NCBI GenBank assembly: GCA_018262235.1
Contig: JAGTRY010000013.1
Span: 1-58,326 of the forward strand
DNA from: Pseudomonadota bacterium
Lineage (GTDB): Bacteria > Pseudomonadota > Gammaproteobacteria > Burkholderiales > Rhodocyclaceae
Direction of reading: 5' to 3'
Length of the DNA stretch: 58,326 bases
The translations under genes were made by a program, and so were the position numbers. Of this stretch, positions 16,258 through 24,421 are shown in pieces. How positions within the stretch are numbered: the stretch's first letter is position 1; each line of letters starts with the position of its first letter. A model generated the notes under the pieces. That model did no database searches and was not told the origin of the DNA. It worked only from the letters and a program-made list of their open reading frames with translations.

Positions 16258-18300
16258 TCATTGTTTCGAGCCAACCTTGAAAGCCGCAACCGAGGCCATC
16301 AACCCGTCGGCCAGACCGTTCAGGCTGCTCGCCGTACTCGATGTACGACTGATTTCGCTACTGACATGCTCCGACATGCGAGCGATACGCGTCACATTCT
16401 GCGCCACGCTTTCATTGGCGCTGCCATGTTCACGCAGCGCCGCATTGATATCGGCAACAGACGCCATCACCTGACTTGCACTAGCACATACCGATTGCAT
16501 ACACACCCCTGAATTGCGGCTCAGGTTCATGCCGTGATGAACCTGTTCGACCCCGCACTCCATGTTCTGCGCGGCTTCGACCGTATCCTTGCGAATCGCT
16601 TCCACGGTTTTGACGATTTCGGCCGAAGCCAGCGAAGTCCGCTCAGCCAGCTTGCGGACTTCATCGGCCACGACCGCAAATCCCCGGCCCTGCTCGCCCG
16701 CACGTGCGGCTTCAATCGCCGCGTTGAGTGCAAGCAGATTGGTCTGGTCGGCGATCTCGCGGATCACAGAAATCATGTGGCCGATTTCATTGGAACGCTC
16801 ACCCAGCTTGCGCACGGATATCGCCGAGGTATCTACAAGGCGCACGATCTGCTCCATCTCGTGCAGCACCTGATCCACCATTTCCCGACCTTCGCTTGCC
16901 TGGGCATGGGAAAGCGCCGAAGCATTTTCGGTGTCAACAGCATGCCGGGTCAGCACGCCCAGGCTGGTCGCCATCTGTTCAGCAACCGCAGCCATGGTCT
17001 GGCTTGCATCTCTTTGTTCATGCGCGTCGTGACTCACCGCGCTCGCCGCACCGTTAAGCGCCAGGGACGCCTCACGCAACTGCCGTGCGTCTTGCAACAC
17101 GATCTGCAGCACGCGCTCGATCTGCCCGACCATGGTATTGAAACTATCGGCCACACACAGCATTTCATCGCGGGACTCGATTTGGATGCGATGCGTCAGA
17201 TCGCCACTACGCAAAGCTGTGGTTCCCGCAACGATGGCATCAATACCCAGGCGCAGACTACGATACAAGGCAGCCAGGCTGAGCAGGATCAGCGCTGCGC
17301 CGATGCTGCTGATCCCGAAAATCAAAAGCATCAGTTCATACGCAGCGGCTGCACGCGCCCTCAGGTGCTGGCGCAAGGTTGGCAAATGATAGTTACGGGT
17401 TTCGTCGACCAGCAGGCTGATACCTTCACTCAATTTGGCAAACCAGACACCGGGCTCCACGCCAAACCGGCCGCTGAGAACTTCGTCGCGCACCAGATGC
17501 CGTGCATCCTGAATGAATGCATCCATTTTCGGTGCAAAGGCCTCCTGCCGCTGCATTCCTTCAGGCCCCTCATCCGCACGCGCACTCGCCTCCAGCGCCT
17601 GCCGCATCTGCTGCCAGGCCATCTCCGCTTCGCCTGCCAGGGACGCGAGGGCTTCCCGCTGGGAATCGCTAATCTGTTTTGTGGCCAGGATCCCGTTGGC
17701 CATGCCCCGCAATTTCCCCAGACGCTCAGAGAGCATCGGCATATAAGCACCGATGGCGACTATCGAATGATAGGTGTGCGCTTCCGGGTCAAGAATCAGG
17801 CCGGACTCGTTGTTGATACGCCCGATCAGCGCAATGCAGGCATCGATGAGTTGCGTATGCGCAGCAAAGTTTTGCGGGCCTGCCATGCTGAGCCCACCAT
17901 CGCGCAGCGGCGCCCAGGCGTCCAGAATGGCTTGGCCCGGTTGGCTCAAGCCCCACCCCGCGGGTGCTGCACCCAGCGCTTTCTCGAAAAGCTTCACAGC
18001 CGCCTCGACCTCGGGGGTCTTCTTCGCCAGTCCGGCCCGCATGCCCGCATTGCCTCCCAGCGCGCCGGCGGACATGCCGCGGTGCTGCTGGAGCAGGATC
18101 AACAAATCCAGACTGGGCTCAAACACTTCCAGCCCTCGTTGCTCGTTCGCAGCAGTTTGCCAGGCCTGGTACTCGCTGATGCCGGACAACACGACCAGCA
18201 CGCTCATGACCACACCGGCTGTGATGCCCACTATCGCGAATTTGACGGGATAGCCCACCCGGTTGAACAGGGTCACCAACGGAGCCAAAAGGTATTTCAT
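16258..18300 (-). CDS. Methyl-accepting chemotaxis protein with NIT-like periplasmic domain
   Basis: 680 residues, start at MKYLLAPLVTLFNRVGYPVK with AGGAGAG upstream. TM1 is about 20-42, a roughly 290-residue periplasmic helical domain contains LLILLQQHRGMSAGALGGNA, reminiscent of nitrate/nitrite-sensing (NIT) domains, and TM2 is about 345-370 (ELMLLIFGISSIGAALILLS). A HAMP domain (LRSGDLTHRIQIESRDEMLC) and the MA signalling domain follow, with the conserved hairpin tip EQGRGFAVVADEVRKLAERT. It transduces a chemical signal to CheA/CheW and implies motility. Monocistronic and divergent from the ArsR gene. Confidence 0.92.
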   Translation of the reverse strand: MKYLLAPLVTLFNRVGYPVKFAIVGITAGVVMSVLVVLSGISEYQAWQTAANEQRGLEVFEPSLDLLILLQQHRGMSAGALGGNAGMRAGLAKKTPEVEAAVKLFEKALGAAPAGWGLSQPGQAILDAWAPLRDGGLSMAGPQNFAAHTQLIDACIALIGRINNESGLILDPEAHTYHSIVAIGAYMPMLSERLGKLRGMANGILATKQISDSQREALASLAGEAEMAWQQMRQALEASARADEGPEGMQRQEAFAPKMDAFIQDARHLVRDEVLSGRFGVEPGVWFAKLSEGISLLVDETRNYHLPTLRQHLRARAAAAYELMLLIFGISSIGAALILLSLAALYRSLRLGIDAIVAGTTALRSGDLTHRIQIESRDEMLCVADSFNTMVGQIERVLQIVLQDARQLREASLALNGAASAVSHDAHEQRDASQTMAAVAEQMATSLGVLTRHAVDTENASALSHAQASEGREMVDQVLHEMEQIVRLVDTSAISVRKLGERSNEIGHMISVIREIADQTNLLALNAAIEAARAGEQGRGFAVVADEVRKLAERTSLASAEIVKTVEAIRKDTVEAAQNMECGVEQVHHGMNLSRNSGVCMQSVCASASQVMASVADINAALREHGSANESVAQNVTRIARMSEHVSSEISRTSSTASSLNGLADGLMASVAAFKVGSKQ

Positions 18301-18487
18301 TGTTCGTCTCTCCTGACCGCAGTATGTCGTCTGAATCAACGGGCCGGAAACGCCTTGCGAGAGAGAGACCAAAGGGTACTTAAACCCTTCAAGCACCAAG
18401 GGACATCCTGTACGGGAGCGTGTTCGCCCCGCTCGACAGGTGCCCCGGATCACACAAAGACCTTGTATTTCGTTTTTTTACGATATA

Positions 18488-18502
18488 TATTTCGATAAAA
18501 TA
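18488..18502 (+). promoter_or_regulatory. Candidate ArsR-type operator
   Basis: TATTT-CGATA-AAATA is an inverted repeat in an AT-rich block (18470-18520) between the divergent chemoreceptor and ArsR genes, 30 bp before the ArsR ATG. ArsR-family regulators usually bind such short dyads over their own promoters, so autoregulation is inferred. Confidence 0.4.
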
Positions 18503-18531
18503 CAAATCAAACTTCGAAAAAACACGAACCC

Positions 18532-18843
18532 ATGAACACACCTGCTCCTGACATGGACGAGATCATGAAAGCCCTGGCCAACCCGGCACGGCGCGAGATC
18601 CTCGCCTGGCTGAAAGACCCCGCCGAACAGTTCCCGGCGCAGGAACATTCATTCGAGCTGGGCGTATGCGCCAGCAAGATCTACGAAAAGGCCGGGCTTT
18701 CGCAATCGACCGTCTCGGCACACCTAGCCTGCCTGCAACGCGCGGGATTGGTGAGTATCCGCAAGGTCGGCCAATGGATCTTCTATTCACGCAACGAACC
18801 CCTTATTGCAGCCTTCCTGCAGCGGATGCAGCACGACCTCTGA
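18532..18843 (+). CDS. ArsR-family winged-helix transcriptional regulator
   Basis: 103 residues. The HTH runs through MDEIMKALANPARREILAWL and the recognition helix LSQSTVSAHLACLQRAGLVS, followed by a wing (IRKVGQWIFYSRNEP). The insert FELGVCASKIYEKAGL places a cysteine before the recognition helix, and a second cysteine lies in it. The classic ELCVCDL metal site of ArsR/SmtB is absent, so thiol- or electrophile-based sensing is as likely as metal sensing. It precedes the ene-reductase gene by 37 bp on the same strand, so it probably controls that gene and itself. Confidence 0.87.
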   Translation: MNTPAPDMDEIMKALANPARREILAWLKDPAEQFPAQEHSFELGVCASKIYEKAGLSQSTVSAHLACLQRAGLVSIRKVGQWIFYSRNEPLIAAFLQRMQHDL

Positions 18844-18880
18844 TGTCCTCCCCCACCCTCAACCCCATGGAGAATAGAAA

Positions 18881-19951
18881 ATGACCCGCTTGTTTGATCC
18901 GATCCAGGTCGGCGATCTGAACTGGCCCAATCGCATCGTGATGGCCCCCCTGACACGCTGCCGTGCAGATGCCGGACGTGTTCCCAATGCCCTGATGGCC
19001 AAGTATTACGCGCAGCGTGCCAGTGCCGGGCTGATCCTCTCCGAAGCCACTTCGGTCACACCGATGGGCGTGGGTTACCCGGACACACCGGGAATCTGGT
19101 CGCAAGAACAGGTGGAAGGCTGGAAGCGGGTGACCCGTGCGGTGCATGCCGCGGGCGGACGCATCTTCATGCAGCTATGGCATGTCGGGCGGATTTCCGA
19201 CCCCTCCTTCCTGAACGGCGAGCTACCGGTGGCCCCCAGCGCAATTGCGGCAGAAGGGCACGTCAGCCTGCTGCGCCCGATGCGCAACTATGTGGTACCG
19301 CGCGCACTGGAGACAGCGGAAATCCCGGCCATCGTGGAGGCTTACCGGCAAGGCGCGGAAAACGCCAAGGCCGCGGGTTTTGACGGCGTGGAACTGCATG
19401 GTGCGAATGGCTACCTGCTCGACCAGTTCCTGCAGGACAGTACCAACCATCGCACCGACAGCTATGGTGGCAGCATCGAGAACCGTGCCCGTCTGCTGCT
19501 CGAAGCCACCGATGCCGCGATCAGCGTCTGGGGTGCTGGCCGGGTCGGCGTACACCTGGCACCACGCGGCGATTCCCACACCATGGGCGACAGCGATCCA
19601 CTGGCTACGTTCAGCTATGTCGCCCGCGAACTCGGCCATCGCAAGATCGCCTTCCTCTTCGCGCGTGAATCACAGGATGCGCCCCGCCTGGGCCCGGCAC
19701 TCAAAGCAGCCTTCGGTGGCGTATACATCGCCAACCAGGGGCTCACCCGCAGCACGGCCGAAACCCTGCTGGCAGCAGGCGAAGCCGATGCCGTAGCCTT
19801 TGGCAAGGATTTCATTGCCACCCCGGATCTGCCCTTGCGCTTCTTGCAAGATGCCCCGCTCAACACGCCGCGCCCTGAAAACTTCTACGGTTACGGCGCG
19901 ACCGATCCGACGACCGGCTACACCGACTACCCCACCCTCCAGGCTGACTGA
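18881..19951 (+). CDS. Old Yellow Enzyme family alkene reductase (NADH:flavin oxidoreductase)
   Basis: FMN-dependent reductase of activated C=C bonds and related electrophiles. 356 residues, a single TIM barrel. Substrate-anchoring H173 and N176 with the proton donor Y178 lie in ELHGANGYLLDQFLQ; the FMN-binding N-terminus is RIVMAPLTRCRAD, and the QLWHVGRISDP and TDSYGGSIENRARLLLE signatures follow. These match the NemA/YqjM-like classical OYE group, closest to NemA. Translation starts 9 bp after GGAG. Paired with the ArsR regulator upstream, which suggests induction by toxic electrophiles (inference). Confidence 0.92.
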   Translation: MTRLFDPIQVGDLNWPNRIVMAPLTRCRADAGRVPNALMAKYYAQRASAGLILSEATSVTPMGVGYPDTPGIWSQEQVEGWKRVTRAVHAAGGRIFMQLWHVGRISDPSFLNGELPVAPSAIAAEGHVSLLRPMRNYVVPRALETAEIPAIVEAYRQGAENAKAAGFDGVELHGANGYLLDQFLQDSTNHRTDSYGGSIENRARLLLEATDAAISVWGAGRVGVHLAPRGDSHTMGDSDPLATFSYVARELGHRKIAFLFARESQDAPRLGPALKAAFGGVYIANQGLTRSTAETLLAAGEADAVAFGKDFIATPDLPLRFLQDAPLNTPRPENFYGYGATDPTTGYTDYPTLQAD

Positions 19952-20270
19952 GCCCATGCGGACGGCACGCCATGTGCCGCCCGCAAAGCACCTGTACCCC
20001 TTCACAAGCAGGCTTGAAAACGGCCCGATTGTTGCCAATACAGCAACTATTGATTGTCTGAAACAATATTTGTTTCAAAAATCAATGGGTATAGAGTGTC
20101 TCTCAAGATCTGGCACCTGATCCGCCATCCCGCTCAAGGCTCGGTTCTTTTGCTGATTCATCTGTGATTGCGCCCCCGCACAGCACGCTTGAATCCTTGA
20201 TTCGTCATGGCATTACTCCCCAAACTCTGGCGGGGCTCCCGGAGACAACAGAAGAAAGAAGGAACACAAG
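19952..20270. other. 319-bp intergenic region with a nested palindrome
   Basis: Between the ene-reductase and the aldehyde dehydrogenase. It holds GTTGC-N7-GCAAC near 20033 and a large nested dyad at 20049-20086. TATAGA at 20090 could be a -10 box, but no good -35 is seen. A GAAGAAAGAAGGA purine-rich stretch precedes the dehydrogenase ATG. No gene is evident. Confidence 0.5.
20049..20086. promoter_or_regulatory. Nested dyad, candidate operator for the aldehyde dehydrogenase gene
   Basis: Inner perfect repeat TGAAACAA-TAT-TTGTTTCA (20059-20077) is flanked by ATTGAT (20049-20054) and ATCAAT (20081-20086). The 19-bp inner palindrome is the size and symmetry expected for a dimeric regulator of TetR or LacI/GntR type. 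No T-run follows, so it is not a terminator. The regulator is not in the adjacent DNA. Confidence 0.5.
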
Positions 20271-21662
20271 ATGTCCTACGCAACAATCAATCCCTATACG
20301 AACGAAGTCGTCCAGCAATTCCCGGATGCAAGCGATACCGATGTTCAAGAAGCCATCACCCAGGCTGATGTAACCTTCCAGAGCTGGAAGAAGACCACCT
20401 TTGCCCAGCGCGCGGAAATCCTGCGCACGGCGGCCGCGCTGCTGCGCAAGGACAAGCGCGCCTACGCAGACCTTCTTACTCTTGAAATGGGCAAGCTGAC
20501 GACAGAGGCAGAAGCCGAAGTCGAGTTGTCGGCACAGATATTCGAGTACTACGCAGCGAATGCCCAAGCATTGCTGGCGCCCGAGAAGCTGCCCGTCGCC
20601 GACCCGGCCGAGGGCGAAGCCATCGTCGTCCATGAACCGCTGGGCGTGCTGCTGGCCATCGAACCCTGGAATTTCCCCTACTACCAGATCGCCCGCATCA
20701 TTGCGCCGCAACTCTCCGCGGGCAACACGATTCTCCTCAAGCACGCGTCCAACGTTCCCCAAAGCGCCGCCATCTTCGAGAAACTCATGCTCGAAGCCGG
20801 CTTGCCGCAAGGTGGCTTCAAGAACCTGTACGCAACGCGCAAACAGATCGAAACCATCCTGAACGACCCGCGGGTACAAGGTGTTGCTCTGACCGGTTCG
20901 GAAGATGCCGGCGCAGTCGTCGCGGCGCAAGCCGCCAAGGCCTTGAAGAAATCAACGCTGGAACTCGGCGGCGCGGATGCATTCGTGGTGCTGGCGGATG
21001 CGCAGATGGACAAGACGGTGAAGTGGGCCGTATTCGGTCGTCATTGGAACGGCGGACAGGTTTGCGTTTCCTCCAAACGCATGATCATCGTCGATCAAGT
21101 GTTCGATGATTTCCTGCAACGCTACACCGCAGGCGTTGCCGATCTGCGCGCAGGCAACCCCGCCGACGCCACCACCACCCTCGCACCGCTCTCGTCACAG
21201 AAAGCCGCCGACGACGTACGCGAGAAGATTCGCCAGGCCGTGGCCCATGGCGCGACCGCCACGGAAGTCGGCCCGAAGGTTCCGGAACAAGGTGCTTTCG
21301 TGCAGCCGACCATCCTGACCAATGTGACCCCGGATAACCCCGCGTATTACTGGGAGTTCTTCGGCCCGGTCTCGATGCTCTTCCGCGCCAAAGATGAAGC
21401 GGATGCCATCCGGATAGCCAATGATTCACCGTTCGGACTGGGCGGCTCGGTCTTTACCGCCGATACCACACATGGTGCGGAAGTGGCCGCGCAGATCTCG
21501 ACGGGCATGGTGTTCGTCAATCACCCGACCATGGTCAAGGCCGACCTGCCTTTCGGTGGCGTCCGTCGCTCCGGCTACGGCCGTGAATTGATCGGTCTGG
21601 GCATCAAGGAGTTCGTCAATCACAAGCTGATCGGCATCGTTGATATCGACGCACCGTTCTGA
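20271..21662 (+). CDS. NAD(P)-dependent aldehyde dehydrogenase, succinate-semialdehyde type
   Basis: 463 residues, the short-form length typical of Sad-type succinate-semialdehyde dehydrogenases. Catalytic C265 in GGQVCVSSKR and general base E231 in STLELGGADAF are both present. The cofactor-binding region is EPWNFPYYQIARIIAPQLSA and the C-terminus has LPFGGVRRSGYGRELIGLGI. It oxidises an aldehyde to an acid with NAD(P)+; the substrate is inferred from family only. Monocistronic, with a palindrome-rich leader and a long palindrome after the stop. Confidence 0.9.
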   Translation: MSYATINPYTNEVVQQFPDASDTDVQEAITQADVTFQSWKKTTFAQRAEILRTAAALLRKDKRAYADLLTLEMGKLTTEAEAEVELSAQIFEYYAANAQALLAPEKLPVADPAEGEAIVVHEPLGVLLAIEPWNFPYYQIARIIAPQLSAGNTILLKHASNVPQSAAIFEKLMLEAGLPQGGFKNLYATRKQIETILNDPRVQGVALTGSEDAGAVVAAQAAKALKKSTLELGGADAFVVLADAQMDKTVKWAVFGRHWNGGQVCVSSKRMIIVDQVFDDFLQRYTAGVADLRAGNPADATTTLAPLSSQKAADDVREKIRQAVAHGATATEVGPKVPEQGAFVQPTILTNVTPDNPAYYWEFFGPVSMLFRAKDEADAIRIANDSPFGLGGSVFTADTTHGAEVAAQISTGMVFVNHPTMVKADLPFGGVRRSGYGRELIGLGIKEFVNHKLIGIVDIDAPF

Positions 21663-21683
21663 CCCGCCACGCTTGTAGCCCCC

Positions 21684-21723
21684 GCAGGGGCATCGTCGAA
21701 CCATGGTTTGACGATGCCCCTGC
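21684..21723. repeat. 40-bp near-perfect palindrome after the aldehyde dehydrogenase gene
   Basis: GCAGGGGCATCGTC (21684-21697) pairs with GACGATGCCCCTGC (21710-21723), and the centre AACCATGGTT is itself palindromic. It starts 22 bp after the dehydrogenase stop. It lacks a T-run, so it may act as a hairpin that protects mRNA or as a Rho-assisted terminator. Confidence 0.6.
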
Positions 21724-21745
21724 GCACTAATCCGGGCGCCCCTTT

Positions 21746-21775
21746 CACGCCTGATCACGCCTGATCACGCCTGTT
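21746..21775 (+). repeat. Three tandem 10-bp repeats
   Basis: CACGCCTGAT, CACGCCTGAT, CACGCCTGTT in direct succession, about 100 bp before the sensor kinase start. Possibly a slippage product or a set of phased protein-binding sites (10-bp spacing equals one helical turn). Confidence 0.6.
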
Positions 21776-21871
21776 TCCAGCATTGGGATGGCAGGCAGAA
21801 AACCCGCCGCAACTTCTCCGCGTGCTTTTTCTCGGGTATCGTTACCGAGGCCCATTTTCACGGCAGCACCC

Positions 21872-23563
21872 ATGAGCGGACAGTTCGGCCTCACCCTTTC
21901 ACTCCTGCAGCAGATGTGCGTCTATCTGGTCGTCGCCTATCTGCTGAGCAAGACGCCGCTGTTCATCCCGCTGATGCAGGTCTCAATCCGTCTGCCGCAC
22001 AAGCTGCTGTGCTACGGGATTTTCTCGGTCTTCTGCATCCTGGGTACCTATTTCAGCCTGCCGGTAGATGATTCCTACGCCAACACGCGCGCAATCGGCG
22101 CCGTGCTCGGTGGCTTGCTGGGTGGCCCTTCGGTGGGCTTTGCGGTCGGGCTCACCGGCGGCTTCCACCGCTACTCGCTGGGCGGCATCACGGCACTGGC
22201 CTGCATGGTCTCCACGGTGACGGAAGGCCTGATCGGCGGCCTGGCCCATCGCTATCTGGTCAGCCGTGGACGTGGCCCCGAAGTCTTCCAGCCCATCAAT
22301 GGCGCACTGGCGGCTTTCGTGGCCGAATACGCACAGATGGCCGTCCTGCTGATCATGGTGCGGCCCTTCCCGACTGCAGTACATCTGGTCAGCGACATCG
22401 CCCTGCCGATGATCGTCACCAACACGCTGGGCACCGCGATGTTCACGCGCATCCTGCTCGACCGGCGTGCCACCCAGGAGAAATACTCCATCGCCTTCTC
22501 GGCCAAGGCGCTGCGCATCGCGGCACGCGCGGAAGGCACCTTGCGCCAGGGTTTCAATCAGGACAACAGCACGCGGGTGGCACGCATCATCTATGAGGAA
22601 ACCGGCGTCGGCGCGGTGGCCATCACGGATCGTGAAAAGCTCCTGGCCTTCATCGGCATCGGCGACGATCACCACCTGCCTGGCACACCGATCACCTCGC
22701 CACACACCCATCAGGCGATCCAGAACAACGAGGTGTTCTATGCCGATGGCAATGCGATTCCGTATCGCTGCTCGATCACACCACACTGCAAGCTCGGCTC
22801 CTCGCTGGTCATCCCGCTGCGCGGCGAAGAAGGCCGGGTGATCGGCACGATCAAGCTCTACGAACCGCGTTCGAAGATTTTCGCCAGCATCAACCGCACG
22901 CTGGGCGAAGGGATTGCCCAACTGCTCTCTACGCAAATTCTGGCCGGCCGCTACGAACATCAGAAACAATTGCTCGCGCAATCAGAGATCAAGCTGCTGC
23001 ATGCGCAGGTCAATCCGCACTTCCTGTTCAATGCGCTGAACACGATCTCGGCGGTGATCCGGCGCGACCCCGACCACGCCCGCGCACTGGTGCAATATCT
23101 GTCAGCCTTCTTCCGCAAGAACCTCAAGCGGCCCAGCGACGAGGTCACCCTGCAAGACGAACTGGAACACGTGAACGCCTACCTGCAGATCGAGATGGCG
23201 CGTTTCGTCGGCCGTCTGCAGGTCGATATCGAAGTGCCCGAAGCACTGCAGAGCCTGCATCTGCCGCCCTTCTCGCTGCAACCCATCGTCGAGAACGCAA
23301 TCAAGCACGGCACCTCGCAACTCTTCGGCGCAGGGCATATCCGCATCGGCGCCAGCGAAACACCGGAAGGCATCCAGCTTTGGGTGGAAGACAACGCCGG
23401 CCTGTACCAGCCGGAGCATCACAGCGACGGTCTGGGCATGAGCCTCGTCGACCGCCGCATCAAGGGACGCTTCGGTGAAGGCTATGGCGTACAGGTCACC
23501 TACGAACCGGAACGCTTCACGCGCGTGACCATTCACCTTCCCAAGACGAGACTCGCCGCATGA
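21872..23563 (+). CDS. btsS: LytS-type sensor histidine kinase (BtsS/YehU-like)
   Basis: 563 residues; start at [15 protein letters not shown], which begins the 5TM-5TMR_LYT membrane domain (about 1-200; [20 protein letters not shown]). A GAF domain follows (about 225-365), then the LytS kinase core with phospho-acceptor H383 in [14 protein letters not shown], and an ATPase domain ending at [11 protein letters not shown] and [17 protein letters not shown]. The E. coli homologue BtsS senses extracellular pyruvate; the same ligand is inferred here because a CstA/BtsT transporter lies directly downstream. The stop overlaps the next gene by 4 bp. An ATG 84 bp upstream is in frame but adds residues without the membrane pattern. 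Confidence 0.9.
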   Translation: MSGQFGLTLSLLQQMCVYLVVAYLLSKTPLFIPLMQVSIRLPHKLLCYGIFSVFCILGTYFSLPVDDSYANTRAIGAVLGGLLGGPSVGFAVGLTGGFHRYSLGGITALACMVSTVTEGLIGGLAHRYLVSRGRGPEVFQPINGALAAFVAEYAQMAVLLIMVRPFPTAVHLVSDIALPMIVTNTLGTAMFTRILLDRRATQEKYSIAFSAKALRIAARAEGTLRQGFNQDNSTRVARIIYEETGVGAVAITDREKLLAFIGIGDDHHLPGTPITSPHTHQAIQNNEVFYADGNAIPYRCSITPHCKLGSSLVIPLRGEEGRVIGTIKLYEPRSKIFASINRTLGEGIAQLLSTQILAGRYEHQKQLLAQSEIKLLHAQVNPHFLFNALNTISAVIRRDPDHARALVQYLSAFFRKNLKRPSDEVTLQDELEHVNAYLQIEMARFVGRLQVDIEVPEALQSLHLPPFSLQPIVENAIKHGTSQLFGAGHIRIGASETPEGIQLWVEDNAGLYQPEHHSDGLGMSLVDRRIKGRFGEGYGVQVTYEPERFTRVTIHLPKTRLAA

Positions 23564-24279
23564 TGAAGACCCTCATCGTCGATGACGAACCCTTTGCCCG
23601 CGATGAGCTGCGCAACCTGCTCGGCGCTTTCGAGGATATCGAGATCGTGGGCGAATGCGGCAATGCCATCGAAGCCATCGGCACCATCCAGCGCCTGCGC
23701 CCGGAAGTGGTGTTCCTGGATATCCAGATGCCGCGCATCAGCGGGCTGGAGATGCTGTCCATGCTCGACCACGAACGCATGCCCTACATCGTGTTCCTGA
23801 CCGCCTACGACGAATATGCCGTGCGCGCTTTTGATGAAAACGCTTTCGATTACCTGCTCAAGCCCACCGATCCGGATCGTCTCGCCAAGACCATTGCGCG
23901 CCTGCGCCTGGAACGCACGCCGCAGGATCTGCAGCCACTCGAACGCGCCGCGCCCCTTCGCCACGTGCCCTGCAGCGGTGCCAACCGCATCACGCTGATC
24001 CGGCTGGAGGAAATCGAATACGCCACCTCGCGCCTCTCCGGCGTCTACGTCACGGGGGCCGATGGCGAGGAACGCTTCACCGAACTGACCCTGCGCACAC
24101 TCGAAGAACGTACTTCGCTGATGCGCTGCCATCGCCAGTTCCTGGTCAATCCGGATGCCATCGGCGAGATCCGCTTCATCGACAACGGGCTGGCCGAAAT
24201 CGTGACACGCGGAGGACGCAAAGTCCCCGTCAGCCGGCGCTATTTGCGCGAGATCAAAGATCGTTTGAGCCTGCCCTGA
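23560..24279 (+). CDS. btsR: LytTR response regulator (BtsR/YehT-like)
   Basis: 239 residues. Receiver domain with acidic pair D8-D9, phospho-acceptor D54 (FLDIQMP), T83-region [13 protein letters not shown] and K102-region LLKPTD. A C-terminal LytTR DNA-binding domain follows ([55 protein letters not shown]). Translationally coupled to the kinase through ATGA. It most likely binds the ACCACT repeat array between this gene and the transporter gene, as YehT does with related repeats upstream of yjiY (btsT) in E. coli. Confidence 0.92.
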   Translation: MMKTLIVDDEPFARDELRNLLGAFEDIEIVGECGNAIEAIGTIQRLRPEVVFLDIQMPRISGLEMLSMLDHERMPYIVFLTAYDEYAVRAFDENAFDYLLKPTDPDRLAKTIARLRLERTPQDLQPLERAAPLRHVPCSGANRITLIRLEEIEYATSRLSGVYVTGADGEERFTELTLRTLEERTSLMRCHRQFLVNPDAIGEIRFIDNGLAEIVTRGGRKVPVSRRYLREIKDRLSLP

Positions 24280-24299
24280 GTCCTTGCCCAGCCCGTTCA

Positions 24300-24369
24300 A
24301 CCACTGACCCGCGCGCCGCAACCACTCGCGGCCGCCGGTGACCACTGACGGAGAATGGAACACCACTTT
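24300..24369 (+). promoter_or_regulatory. Four phased ACCACT repeats, likely BtsR (LytTR) binding array
   Basis: ACCACTGA at 24300, ACCACTCG at 24321, ACCACTGA at 24341 and ACCACTTT at 24362, so successive starts are 21, 20 and 21 bp apart. The published E. coli YehT/BtsR target is ACC(G/A)CT(C/T)A-N13-ACC(G/A)CT(C/T)A, also a 21-bp period. The array lies in the 142-bp gap between btsR and the CstA gene. Confidence 0.75.
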
Positions 24370-24421
24370 CCGGACGCAGGAATAGCGTGTGCGCTGTCTT
24401 TTCAAATCAGGAGCACACGAC

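Noticed and set aside
16534-18498. Long plus-strand open frame (654 codons) opposite the chemoreceptor
   Set aside because: Exact antisense of a strong MCP gene; composition reflects the high-GC third positions of the real gene and no domain pattern is seen.
21746-21775. Direct repeats as a CRISPR array
   Set aside because: Units are 10 bp, directly abutting, without spacers, and no cas genes are present.
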